NCBI RefSeq assembly: GCF_022271405.1
Contig: NZ_JAJNAL010000021.1
Location: 1-64,000, forward strand
Direction: 5' to 3'
DNA length: 64,000 bases
Origin: Rhodopseudomonas infernalis
Lineage (GTDB): Bacteria > Pseudomonadota > Alphaproteobacteria > Rhizobiales > Xanthobacteraceae
Shown here: positions 26,637 to 35,425 of the stretch, in pieces
Layout of the letters: each line of letters opens with the position of its first letter
Position numbering within the stretch: position 1 is the first letter of the stretch
Notes under the pieces: generated by a model
Database searches by the model: none
Seen by the model: only the letters and a program-made list of their open reading frames with translations
Told to the model about the DNA's origin: nothing
Made by a program: the position numbers and the translations under genes

Positions 26637-29600
26637 CTATCTCTTGAAAACTCCAACCAGCGCAGCCGCCTTGTTCGACATCTCGCTGATAGCTGCGTCC
26701 TTCTTGAAGCCGAAGCCTCGAACGACGTTCGGCAGCGAGGCCAGCTCAATCGCGGTCGGCAGATTGGCCGCGTCGAGACGCGCGAGAACGAGCTCCAGCT
26801 GTGTCTCGTAGTCGGCCAGCAGCTCTCGTTCCTTGCGACGTTCGGCGGTCCAGCCGAACGGGTCGAGCGGCGTGCCGCGCAGTCCCTTGAGCCGCGCCAG
26901 GATATCGAAGGCCGTAAAGATCCAGGGACCGAATTTCATCTTCTTCGGCCTGCCCGTGGCCTTGTCGATCGATGCGAACAGCGGCGGCGACAGCCAGACG
27001 GAGAGCTGATCGTAGCCTTCGAAGGTTTCGGACAGGCGCGCCCGCCAGTCGCCCTTCGCATACAGCCGGGCGACTTCGTACTCGTCCTTGTAGGTCATCA
27101 GCTTGGCGAGATTGACGGCGACCGCTCGCGACAGCTCCTCCGAGCCCGGCGCGACGCGGCCTTCGGCTTCGCGCACGCGCGCGACCCATTGCGTATAGCG
27201 CTTGGCCCATCGCGAGTTTTGGTACTGCGTCAGGAGGCCGACGCGATGAGCAACGATGGCGTCGCAGGTGTCGGCCGCAACCGCGGCGCTGCCGCGGGCC
27301 TGCACGGCGGCGGGATCGACCACCGCAAGACGGCCGAGGTCGAAGGCGTCGAGATTGAACTGCACAGCGGCGCCGTTGAGTTCGATGGCCTTGCGGATCG
27401 CCGCAGACGGCAGCGGCAGCAGGCCGCGCTGATACGCGTAGCCGACCATGAACATGTTGCTGCCGATGCGGTCACCCAGCATCTGCTCGGCGATCGCTCC
27501 GGCGTCGATCAGCCAGTTCATGTCGGTCGCCCCGCCGATCAGCTCGACCAGCCCGGCTTCGTCGATCCGGTAGTCGCGATCGGCCTGAAATGCCGCCGTC
27601 GGTGTCGGATCCGCGGACAGCACCGCGCGCGTGCGCGACATCGAGCAGACTTTGAGCCCATCGGGGCTCGCCGCGGCAACCAGATCGCAGCCGAGCAGCA
27701 GATCGGCGCTCTCGGGGCCGACCATGGCGCTGGAGAGCCGATCCGGCGACGACGCGATCCGCAGGTGACTGAAGACGGCTCCGCCCTTCTGCGCCAGCCC
27801 GGTCATGTTGTAGGCGTTCGCCGCCTTGCCGGCGACGTTGGCGGCCATCGCCAGCACGCTGCCGATGGTGACGACGCCGGTGCCGCCGACCCCGGTGATC
27901 AGTACGCTGTATTGGTCGAACTCGACCTCGGGCGCTTCCGGCAGATTGGCGAACAGGCCGCGATCAATCTGCCCTGCGCCTTTGCGCAGCTTGGCGCCTT
28001 CGACCGAGACGAATGACGGGCAGAAGCCTTCGACGCAGGAATAATCCTTGTTGCACGACGACTGGTCGATGCGCCGCTTTCGGCCGAGCTCCGTGTCCAC
28101 CGGCACGATGCTGACGCAGTTGGACTGCACGGAGCAATCTCCGCAGCCTTCGCAGACATCCTCGTTGATGAAGACGCGCCGCGGCGGATCCGGCATCAGC
28201 TTGCGCTTGCGGCGACGGCGCTTCTCCGCCGCGCAGACCTGCTCGTACACGATGACGGTCGTGCCGGCGGTGTCGCGGAGTTCGGTCTGGATGCGAGGCA
28301 ACTGGTCGCGCGCGACCACATCGACGCCAGGAATATCGACCACGGTGCGATCCAGATCGTCGGTAACGACGATGACGCGCGCGACGTCCTCGGCCAGCAC
28401 CTGACGCACGATCGCACGCGTCGTCAGGGCGCCTTCGACCGGCTGTCCGCCGGTCATGGCCACGGCGTCGTTGGCGAGGATCTTGTAGGTGATGTTGATG
28501 CCGGCGAGCACGGACGCGCGGATCGCCAGCAGGCCCGAATGCGAATAGGTGCCGTCGCCGAGATTCTGGAAGACGTGCCGGGTGCTGGTGAAGTGCGACA
28601 GCCCGATCCAGTTCGCGCCTTCGGCGCCCATTTGCACAGGCTTCACCGTGTCGCGGTTCATCCACATGGCCATCGAGTGACAGCCGATGCCCGACATCGC
28701 GATCGATCCCTCGGGCACCTTGGTGGAGCTGTTGTGCGGGCAGCCCGAACAGAAATAGGGCACGCGGGTCGGCTGCGCCTTTGTCGGGGACGTGGCCTTC
28801 TCCGGCACCTCTGTCTGCACCATCCGCAGCACGGCGTCGTTGCTGATACCAAGCGCAGTGAGCCGCGACGCCAGAGCCTTTGCGATGACGAGCGGGTTGA
28901 GCTGGATGTCGGAGGGCAGCAGTGTGTCGCCCTGCTCATCCTGTTTGCCGATCAGGCGCGGCCGCACCTGCTGATTGAACAGGATCTTGGCCGCCTGGTC
29001 CTCCAGGAACGCTTTCTTCTCCTCGACGAACAGCAGTTCCTCGCAGCCCTCAGCAAAGGCGACGAGGCCGGCCGGCTCCAGCGGCCAGATCAGGCCGACC
29101 TTGTAGACCGACACTCCCCACGCTTCGGCGCACGCCTGGTCGATCCCGAGCAGATTGAGCGCGTCGACGAGATCGGCGTACGCCTTGCCCGAGGTCACGA
29201 TCCCAAGGCGCGCCCCTGCTTTGCCGAGGCGCCGGCTGTCGAGCCGGTTGGCGCGGGCGTATTCGTGAATGCGCGGCAGTCGTTTCCTGATGACGGCGGT
29301 TTCATCGCGCTGCGGGCCGTAGTCCGGCTGCGGCCGGATCGCAGCCTCGTCCTGCGGATCTGAAGCCGGCAGGTTGATCACAGGCTCGTCGTCGGCCACC
29401 GCGATGGTCGAGGTAGTCTCGACGGTCTCGTTGACCGTCTTCAGTCCGACCCACAGGCCGGTGAAGCGCGACATCGCCCAGCCGTGGAGGCCGTATTCGA
29501 GGATCTCCTGCACGTTGGATGGATAGAGCGACGGAATGAGATTGGCGGCCAGCGCCTGCTCGCTCTGATGCGCGACCGTCGACGACTTGCCCGGATGATC

Positions 29601-30044
29601 GTCGCCATAGACCACGAGCACGCCGCCGTGGCGCGTCGTGCCGGCGTAGTTGCCGTGCTTGAACGGATCGCCCGAGCGGTCGACGCCTGGGCCCTTGCCG
29701 TACCACATGCCGAACACGCCATCGACAGTCCTGCCTGGCAGGCTGTCGATCTGCTGTGTGCCCCACACCGACGTCGCGGCCAGATCCTCGTTGAGGCCCG
29801 GCTGGAATACGATCTCCGACTGCTTCAGGAAGTCCTTGGAATTCCACAGCTCCATATCGAGGCCGCCGAGCGGCGAGCCGCGATAGCCCGAGACGAATCC
29901 GGCCGTGTTCAGTCCGGCTTTGCGATCCCGCTCCCGCTGCGTCAGCAGGAGCCTGACCAGCGCCTGTGTGCCATTGAGGAAGACGACGCCCGAAGCTTGC
30001 GTGTAGCGGTCCTTCAGGGAGACGTGGCGCAGCGGCATGTTCAT
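26637..30044 (-). CDS. Indolepyruvate ferredoxin oxidoreductase family protein (fused subunits)
   Basis: The 1135-residue fused 2-oxoacid:ferredoxin oxidoreductase has an N-terminal pyrimidine/transketolase-like part (GYRGSPLGGLDMELW). The TPP-binding part is near residues 430-560 (SGCPHNSS, GCHSMAMWM, NLGDGTYSHSGLLAIR). A 4Fe-4S segment begins near 633 (CEGCGDCSVQSNC), and the gamma domain near 720 has GVGGTGVVTIGSVLAM. It would oxidatively decarboxylate an aryl or branched 2-oxoacid to its acyl-CoA. Its CoA-transferase neighbour is 5 bases upstream in the same operon, with acyl-CoA dehydrogenase and hydratase genes before that. The true substrate is unknown, and bacterial fused members are not all indolepyruvate-specific. 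Confidence 0.95.
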   Translation of the reverse strand: MNMPLRHVSLKDRYTQASGVVFLNGTQALVRLLLTQRERDRKAGLNTAGFVSGYRGSPLGGLDMELWNSKDFLKQSEIVFQPGLNEDLAATSVWGTQQIDSLPGRTVDGVFGMWYGKGPGVDRSGDPFKHGNYAGTTRHGGVLVVYGDDHPGKSSTVAHQSEQALAANLIPSLYPSNVQEILEYGLHGWAMSRFTGLWVGLKTVNETVETTSTIAVADDEPVINLPASDPQDEAAIRPQPDYGPQRDETAVIRKRLPRIHEYARANRLDSRRLGKAGARLGIVTSGKAYADLVDALNLLGIDQACAEAWGVSVYKVGLIWPLEPAGLVAFAEGCEELLFVEEKKAFLEDQAAKILFNQQVRPRLIGKQDEQGDTLLPSDIQLNPLVIAKALASRLTALGISNDAVLRMVQTEVPEKATSPTKAQPTRVPYFCSGCPHNSSTKVPEGSIAMSGIGCHSMAMWMNRDTVKPVQMGAEGANWIGLSHFTSTRHVFQNLGDGTYSHSGLLAIRASVLAGINITYKILANDAVAMTGGQPVEGALTTRAIVRQVLAEDVARVIVVTDDLDRTVVDIPGVDVVARDQLPRIQTELRDTAGTTVIVYEQVCAAEKRRRRKRKLMPDPPRRVFINEDVCEGCGDCSVQSNCVSIVPVDTELGRKRRIDQSSCNKDYSCVEGFCPSFVSVEGAKLRKGAGQIDRGLFANLPEAPEVEFDQYSVLITGVGGTGVVTIGSVLAMAANVAGKAANAYNMTGLAQKGGAVFSHLRIASSPDRLSSAMVGPESADLLLGCDLVAAASPDGLKVCSMSRTRAVLSADPTPTAAFQADRDYRIDEAGLVELIGGATDMNWLIDAGAIAEQMLGDRIGSNMFMVGYAYQRGLLPLPSAAIRKAIELNGAAVQFNLDAFDLGRLAVVDPAAVQARGSAAVAADTCDAIVAHRVGLLTQYQNSRWAKRYTQWVARVREAEGRVAPGSEELSRAVAVNLAKLMTYKDEYEVARLYAKGDWRARLSETFEGYDQLSVWLSPPLFASIDKATGRPKKMKFGPWIFTAFDILARLKGLRGTPLDPFGWTAERRKERELLADYETQLELVLARLDAANLPTAIELASLPNVVRGFGFKKDAAISEMSNKAAALVGVFKR

Positions 30045-30049
30045 GGGAT

Positions 30050-31261
30050 CTAGGCCTTGGGCGGAGCTGGGGATGGCTGCGGGCCGGTGCCGACGACGCC
30101 GTCGCGCACCAGCGCTTCGATGTCGTCAGCGCTCCAGCCGGCATCTGCGAGGACGTCACGCGTATCGCCGCCGAGACCTTGCGGCATCCGCCGCATCTCG
30201 GGGATCTTGCCGTCGTAGCGCACCGGATGCGCCACCACGGTGCCCTTGAGGTCCCCGATAGCGAACTCCTGGAACGACTCGTTGTGCACGACCTGCGGGT
30301 CGCGGCGCACGGCGTCATAATCCTGAACGCGCTCGTACCACAGGCCGTGCGGCGCCAGCGCCTTGTCGAGCCGCTCGTACGTCCAGCTCTGCAGCTCGTC
30401 GCCGAGCACGCGCATGAACGCGTCGCGGTTGGCCATGCGATCGGCAGCGAGTTCGATCAGCTCGGCGGTGCCGATTGCTCCCGCGAAGCTCTCGATATCG
30501 CCGCCCAGGCTGATCACGGCGTGACAGTCGGCCAGCTTGAACACGCCGTAAGGCGCTGGCAGGAACCACGAGGCCAGGCGATGGTCGCGTGTGATCCGAT
30601 CCGGGCCGCGGCCGCCCGAATAGTACGCCGCCATGGACTCGCTTTGCAGATCGAGACCGGCGCTCAGCAGGTTGGATTCGATGCGGGTGCCCTCGCCGGT
30701 CGCAAGCTTCCGGGCATAGGCGGCACTCACCGCCATCGCCAGCAGCGCCGCACCGTGCTGATCGACCACCGGCACGCCGGTGACGGTCGGCGCGGCGTCG
30801 AGATTGCCGGTGACCGCAATCAGGCCGCAGCGCGCCTGCACCAGCAGATCCTGCCCCGGCGCAGAGGCCATCGGGCCGGACGAGCCCCAGCCGGTCGCCG
30901 ACGCGTAGATGATGTCCGGCTTCACCGCCTTCACGGCTTCGTAGCCGAAGCCGAGACGCTCGAGCACGCCGCCGCGATAGTTCTCGATGATCACGTCGGC
31001 GGTCTTGATCAACGAGAACACCACCTCGCGTCCGCGCTCGCTCTTCAGATCGACCGAGATCGAGCGCTTGTTGCGGTTCACCGAGAAGAACGTCGCGCTG
31101 AAGCCGTCGACAAATACCGAGTCCGCCGCATAGCCGCGCTCGAACGCGCCGGTGAGCGGCTCGACCTTGATGACGTCGGCGCCGAGATCGGCGAGATATT
31201 GCGACGCCGCCGGTCCCTGCACGAAATGCGTGAAGCCGAGCACGCGCATGCCTTTGAGCAT
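30050..31261 (-). CDS. CaiB/BaiF family (class III) CoA transferase
   Basis: The 403-residue enzyme transfers CoA between carboxylic acids. It begins MLKGMRVLGFTHFVQGPAAS and has LADLGADVIKVEP, NRNKRSISVDLKS and the catalytic Asp region VPVVDQHGAALLA. The start is ATG 31261, preceded by AGGAGG; the frame runs on upstream into non-coding sequence. It lies between an acyl-CoA dehydrogenase and the IOR-type gene, so activation of an acid for beta-oxidation is likely. Confidence 0.95.
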   Translation of the reverse strand: MLKGMRVLGFTHFVQGPAASQYLADLGADVIKVEPLTGAFERGYAADSVFVDGFSATFFSVNRNKRSISVDLKSERGREVVFSLIKTADVIIENYRGGVLERLGFGYEAVKAVKPDIIYASATGWGSSGPMASAPGQDLLVQARCGLIAVTGNLDAAPTVTGVPVVDQHGAALLAMAVSAAYARKLATGEGTRIESNLLSAGLDLQSESMAAYYSGGRGPDRITRDHRLASWFLPAPYGVFKLADCHAVISLGGDIESFAGAIGTAELIELAADRMANRDAFMRVLGDELQSWTYERLDKALAPHGLWYERVQDYDAVRRDPQVVHNESFQEFAIGDLKGTVVAHPVRYDGKIPEMRRMPQGLGGDTRDVLADAGWSADDIEALVRDGVVGTGPQPSPAPPKA

Positions 31262-31287
31262 CGTTCCGCCCTCCTTGCCCGTGCTGC

Positions 31288-32451
31288 TCACAGAGCCTGC
31301 CGCCCGTTCTTCAGCAGACTGCGGGCGATGACGACGCGGTGAATGTCGGACGCGCCGTCGAAGATCCGGTAGACGCGCGCATCGCGATAAAGCTGCTCCA
31401 GCGGCATCTCGCGGCAATAGCCCATGCCGCCGAAGATCTGCACCGCTTTGTCGGCGACGCGCCCGAGCATTTCGGAGGCGTAGTACTTGACCATCGAGAC
31501 CTTTTCGCGCGGATCAAAACCCTGATCCGTCTCCCACGCAGCGTTCAGCACCATCATGCGCGCGGCGAAGATCTCGGTTGCCATGTCGGCGAGCATCGCC
31601 TGAACCATCTGAAACTGACCGATGGGCTGGCCGAACTGCTTGCGCTCGTTAGCGTAGTCGATCGACATCTGCAGCAGCTTGCGCGCCATTCCGACCGAGC
31701 GGCCGCCGACCATGCCGAGCCGCACTTTGTTGATGGTCGACAGCGCCTGAAACAATCCGGAGCCTTCCGGGCCGAGCATCTGGCTCTTGGGCAGACGCAC
31801 GTTCTCGAACACCAGCTCGGCGTGGTTGGTCGCGCGCAGTCCCATCATGTACTGAATGCGGCCGACGGTGAATCCGGGCGTGCCCTTGTCGATCAGGAAC
31901 GCGCTGATCCCCTTGCCGCCCTTCGACGGATCGGTGACGGCCGTGACGATGAACGCATCGGCGACGTCGGCGTCGCTGATGAAATGCTTCGAACCATTGA
32001 TGATGAAGTCATCGCCATCGCGGCGGGCCGTGGTCTTGATGCCGGCAGCATCCGAGCCGGCGTTCGGCTCGGTCATTCCCAGCGCGACGTTGATGTCGCC
32101 GCGGACCGCCGGGAGTAGATACCTCTCGCGCTGATCACCGATGCAGTTCTCCAACGAGCCCGGAATCGCACCGAACGCGCGGCGCACCAGCGCGTCCTTG
32201 GTGAAGCCGAACTCCTCTTCGCACAGACACATGTCGACGGCGCTCAGTCCGCCGCCGCCGACCTCGGCAGGCATGCCCATGGCGAACAGGCCGAGGTTCT
32301 TGGCCTTATCGCGCAGCTCCCGCGCCAGTTCGGGGCGCACATACTGCACCTCTTCGACTTCGGCCTCGTGAGGGGCAAGCTCTTCCTTGATGAAGCGCCG
32401 CAGCGACTCCAGCAGCATCTGCGTTTCGGACGGAATGGAGAAATCGATCAC
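31288..32451 (-). CDS. Acyl-CoA dehydrogenase
   Basis: The 387-residue FAD enzyme introduces a 2,3 double bond into an acyl-CoA. Seen are GMTEPNAGSDAAGIKTTA, NGSKHFISDADVADAF, QFGQPIGQFQMVQAMLADM and QIFGGMGYCREMP. The C-terminal RVYRIFDGASDIHR has Asp at the usual catalytic Glu site. The start is GTG 32451 (reading VIDFSIPSE), with AAAGGAA about 9 bases upstream; no suitable ATG fits the family N-terminus. It belongs to an operon from enoyl-CoA hydratase to the IOR-type gene. Confidence 0.93.
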   Translation of the reverse strand: MIDFSIPSETQMLLESLRRFIKEELAPHEAEVEEVQYVRPELARELRDKAKNLGLFAMGMPAEVGGGGLSAVDMCLCEEEFGFTKDALVRRAFGAIPGSLENCIGDQRERYLLPAVRGDINVALGMTEPNAGSDAAGIKTTARRDGDDFIINGSKHFISDADVADAFIVTAVTDPSKGGKGISAFLIDKGTPGFTVGRIQYMMGLRATNHAELVFENVRLPKSQMLGPEGSGLFQALSTINKVRLGMVGGRSVGMARKLLQMSIDYANERKQFGQPIGQFQMVQAMLADMATEIFAARMMVLNAAWETDQGFDPREKVSMVKYYASEMLGRVADKAVQIFGGMGYCREMPLEQLYRDARVYRIFDGASDIHRVVIARSLLKNGRQAL

Positions 32452-32518
32452 AGCACGGTTCCTTTGCGCGCGCCGGTTGATGGGCGGCTCTTGATCGGGG
32501 GGATGCGGGCGAGATGAA

Positions 32519-33334
32519 TCAGTCGGCGGGCTTGAACGCGTCGACATCCAGGGAATCGGAGAACTGCGCCGGACGCTTCTCGATGAAAGCGCTGACTCCT
32601 TCGGCGAAGTCGTGGGTCTGCGACAACGCCTCGCTGAGATCGAGCGTGCGACGGATCGCGTCCTGCTCCGGCAGATCCATCGCGTAGCGCAGCGCGGTCT
32701 TGCAGGCATAGGCGGCGGGCGCGGGCCCCTCCGCAAGCCGCGCCGCCAGGCCGCGGGCCACGGCCAGCGTCTGCCCCTTCGGCGCAATGCGGTTGATCAG
32801 GCCCCAGGCGAGTGCCGTCGGCGCGTCGACCATGTCTCCGAGCAGCATCATCTCGTTGGCACGACCGAGGCCGATGCGACGCGTCACGCGGACGGTGCCG
32901 CCGCTGCCCGGAAAGCCGCCGAGTTTCACCTCGGGAAGGCCGAGCCTCGCATCTTCCGACGCGACGATCAGATCGCAGCCCGCAGCAAGCTCGAGCCCGC
33001 CGCCGAGCGCAAGCCGCTCGATCGCCGCCACGGTCGGCTTCGGAAAGTTTCCGACCAGACCGTAGGTCTCGTTCTCGTAGCCGAGCTTCTGCGAGACGAT
33101 GCCCCGCTCGGCCACCAGCCGTGGAAATTCCTTGATATCAGAGCCGGCGCAGAAGGCGCGATCGCCCTCGCCTGTCAGCACTAATGCGCCGATCGCCGGA
33201 TCGGCCGCGAGTGAGTGCAGCACATCGTGCATCTGCCGCGTCAGCGACAGCGTGACGACGTTCATCGGCGGATTGCTGAGAAACAGGGTGGCAACAGCCC
33301 CGTCGATTTCAACGCGAACTTTCTTGTCTTGCAT
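32519..33334 (-). CDS. Enoyl-CoA hydratase/isomerase family protein
   Basis: The 271-residue crotonase-fold protein has oxyanion-hole segments GDRAFCAGSDIKEFP and ERLALGGGLELAAGCD. The position of the second catalytic Glu of hydratases falls at EVKLGGFPGSGGT, where only one acidic residue is evident, so isomerase or other crotonase chemistry is possible. GGAGG lies 6 bases before the ATG. It is the first gene of the minus-strand catabolic operon and divergent from DUF1330, with a palindrome between them. Confidence 0.93.
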   Translation of the reverse strand: MQDKKVRVEIDGAVATLFLSNPPMNVVTLSLTRQMHDVLHSLAADPAIGALVLTGEGDRAFCAGSDIKEFPRLVAERGIVSQKLGYENETYGLVGNFPKPTVAAIERLALGGGLELAAGCDLIVASEDARLGLPEVKLGGFPGSGGTVRVTRRIGLGRANEMMLLGDMVDAPTALAWGLINRIAPKGQTLAVARGLAARLAEGPAPAAYACKTALRYAMDLPEQDAIRRTLDLSEALSQTHDFAEGVSAFIEKRPAQFSDSLDVDAFKPAD

Positions 33335-33366
33335 TGGCGTCCTCCGCGTCGAAACTTGACTTAGAC

Positions 33367-33380
33367 TGACTTGCACGTCA
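33367..33380. promoter_or_regulatory. TetR-type operator candidate 1 (TGACtTGCAcGTCA)
   Basis: A 14-base palindrome with one mismatched pair between the divergent enoyl-CoA hydratase and DUF1330 genes. ACTGACTTGCA-C-GT is shared with the site at 43847-43864 and resembles 41691-41710. The regulator at 34745-35425 is the likely reader. Confidence 0.55.
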
Positions 33381-33437
33381 ATAAGTTTTTCGGAGCTGCT
33401 TACCCGCGGAGGGGGCGGCCGCAACGGGAGAAAACGG

Positions 33438-33725
33438 ATGGCAGCCATTGTCGTCGCCAAGGTGCAGGTCACCGATCCGGCGAAGTACGAGACCTACAAA
33501 CCGCTTGCCAAGAAGGCGATCGAAGCCTTCGGCGGACGCTACATCGTGCGTGGATCGGAGCCGCACGCCGTCGAAGGCGACGCGCCGAAAGCGCGCTTCG
33601 TGATCGTGGAATTCGATTCCGTCGAGACGGTCCGCCGTTTCTACGATTCGCCGGAGTATCTGGCCGCACGCGAGGCCCGTGCCGGCGCCTCGATCGCCGA
33701 GATCATCGCGCTCGAAGGCATTTGA
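33438..33725 (+). CDS. DUF1330 domain-containing protein
   Basis: The 95-residue dimeric alpha/beta-barrel (ferredoxin-like) protein matches DUF1330 throughout: VTDPAKYETYKPLAKKAIE, GGRYIVRGSEPHAVEG, VIVEFDSVETVRRFYDSPEY. Function is unknown; members often accompany catabolic genes. It is followed after 34 bases by the DapA-fold gene and probably co-transcribed with it. Confidence 0.93.
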   Translation: MAAIVVAKVQVTDPAKYETYKPLAKKAIEAFGGRYIVRGSEPHAVEGDAPKARFVIVEFDSVETVRRFYDSPEYLAAREARAGASIAEIIALEGI

Positions 33726-33759
33726 GCGGCGCGTCAGCCTATTCAGAGAGGACCAAACG

Positions 33760-34707
33760 ATGGCTAAGAAGAACTACGACTGCTCGGGCGTGATCCCGGC
33801 CTGCCTGCTGCCGCTGCACGATGACCTGACGATCGACCAGACCAGCTACCGCAAGCACTTGCGCGATCTCGCGGGCGTTCGCGGGCTCGGCGCCGTGACG
33901 GTGAACGGCCACGCCTCGGAAGTTTCGTCCTGCAGCTTCGAGGAGCAGGAGATGCTGCTCGACGTCGCTGCGGCCGAAATCGGCGACAAGCTGCCGATCG
34001 TCAACGGCATCTACGCCGAGAGTGGCCGGGACGCGGTCAAGATCGCCCAGATGGCCGATCGCAAGGGCGCATCCGCGCTTCTGGTCTTCCCGCCGAACGT
34101 GATGATGCTCGGCTGGCGCGCCGACATGGTCGTGGATCACTACAAGCGAATCGCCGACGTGACCGATTTGCCGCTCATCATCTTCCAGTTTCCCGTCAAC
34201 CTGCCGCTGAACTACTCGCACGACCTGCTCGCGCGGCTGATCAACGAAGTGCCCACCGTTCGGGCGATGAAGGATGGCTGCGGCGATCCCGTGCGCCACG
34301 AGATCACGGTGCGCACGTTCCAGTCGGCGAAATTCCAGGTGCTGAGCACCCACAGCGCGTGGCTGCTGAGCTCGCTCGTGACCGGCTGCAACGGACTTCT
34401 CTCGGGCGCCGGCAGCACTATCGCCGATCTGCAGGTCGCGTTGTTCGAAGCCGTCAAGGCCAACGACCTCGCCAAGGCCAAGGCGATCTCCGATCGCATC
34501 TACCCGACCACGCTCGCCTTCTACGGCGCGCCGCCGGTCGACATGCACAACCGCATGAAGGAAGCGCAAGTCATTCTCGGGCGCTTGCCCTCGGCAGCAG
34601 TGCGGCCCCCGCTGCAGAAGCTCGACGCTGCCGAGATTCAGCGCATCCGCGCAGCCATGGAGCAGGCAGGCGTCAAGCCGGAAGGTGCGTTGCCGGCGGT
34701 CGCATAG
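33760..34707 (+). CDS. DapA/NAL superfamily lyase, non-DapA specificity
   Basis: The 315-residue TIM-barrel Schiff-base lyase has Lys171 (VRAMKDGCGD) at the catalytic position. The Tyr of the usual YNxP motif is Phe142 (IFQFPV), and the Thr-Thr of DapA (GTTGE) is replaced by NGHASE. It is therefore not a dihydrodipicolinate synthase. Relatives include aldolases and hydratase-aldolases of aromatic or sugar acid breakdown. The start is ATG 33760 with AGAGAGGA upstream. It lies between DUF1330 and a TetR gene within the catabolic island. Confidence 0.9.
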   Translation: MAKKNYDCSGVIPACLLPLHDDLTIDQTSYRKHLRDLAGVRGLGAVTVNGHASEVSSCSFEEQEMLLDVAAAEIGDKLPIVNGIYAESGRDAVKIAQMADRKGASALLVFPPNVMMLGWRADMVVDHYKRIADVTDLPLIIFQFPVNLPLNYSHDLLARLINEVPTVRAMKDGCGDPVRHEITVRTFQSAKFQVLSTHSAWLLSSLVTGCNGLLSGAGSTIADLQVALFEAVKANDLAKAKAISDRIYPTTLAFYGAPPVDMHNRMKEAQVILGRLPSAAVRPPLQKLDAAEIQRIRAAMEQAGVKPEGALPAVA

Positions 34708-34744
34708 CGCTTCGGCGTTGCACCGCACTCGCAAAGCTGTGATA

Positions 34745-35425
34745 ATGAAACCGCCGGATCAAGCGGCATCGAATATCCGTCAAGCAGGATTTTGCGGTTT
34801 CAGAATGCGAGAGCGCATTAAAGTCGTCGCCGAGGAGCTTCTCGTCAAATACGGCTACCGGGGCTTCAGCTTCGGCCAGATTTCGGAGATCCTCGAAACC
34901 ACCCGCGCCAACCTGCACTATCATTTCGGCAGCAAGGACGGTCTGGTCGAGGAAGTCCTCGAGGACTACGCGAACAAGACCCTCGATCACTATCGTGCCA
35001 TCTGGACCGACACGACCACCACGCTGAGGCGAAAGGTGGAAGCGACGGTGCAGATGGCCCATCGACGCTACCTGCGCTACAACGCCGCCGGCGACAATGG
35101 CGAGCCGTGGAGCCTGATGATCCGGCTGCGCAACGATACCGACGCGTTGACGCCGAAAATGCGCGTCAAGCTGCAGCAGGTCACCAAAGAATTCGAGATG
35201 CTGGTGCGCGCCGGCGTACGCAGCGCGATCCAGTCGGGCGAACTGGCCGCCGACAGTCCGCAGGAAAAGCTGGTCATCCAGCTCGTCAACATCATCCACT
35301 ACGCAGGTTCGGTGACGCGCGACCACGGCCATTTCGGCCGTCTCGCCGACCTCTGGGAGGCGACGCTGTCGACCATCGAGCGCGCCTACGCCAACAAGAA
35401 AATTCCGGTCAAGTCCAAGGCCTAA
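34745..35425 (+). CDS. TetR/AcrR family regulator of the catabolic island
   Basis: The 226-residue protein has an N-terminal helix-turn-helix: VVAEELLVKYGYRGFSFGQI, then LETTRANLHYHFGSKDGLVE. A C-terminal ligand domain follows. ATG 34745 is used; ATG 34805 (MRERIKV) also fits the family, and neither has a strong ribosome site. It sits centrally in the island, so control of the three related palindromes at 33367, 41691 and 43847 is inferred. Its stop overlaps the convergent acyl-CoA ligase gene by four bases. Confidence 0.9.
   Translation: MKPPDQAASNIRQAGFCGFRMRERIKVVAEELLVKYGYRGFSFGQISEILETTRANLHYHFGSKDGLVEEVLEDYANKTLDHYRAIWTDTTTTLRRKVEATVQMAHRRYLRYNAAGDNGEPWSLMIRLRNDTDALTPKMRVKLQQVTKEFEMLVRAGVRSAIQSGELAADSPQEKLVIQLVNIIHYAGSVTRDHGHFGRLADLWEATLSTIERAYANKKIPVKSKA

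Noticed and set aside
30179-31342. Plus-strand frame opposite the CoA transferase
   Set aside because: No family resemblance; the minus strand gives a full CaiB-type protein with an AGGAGG start.
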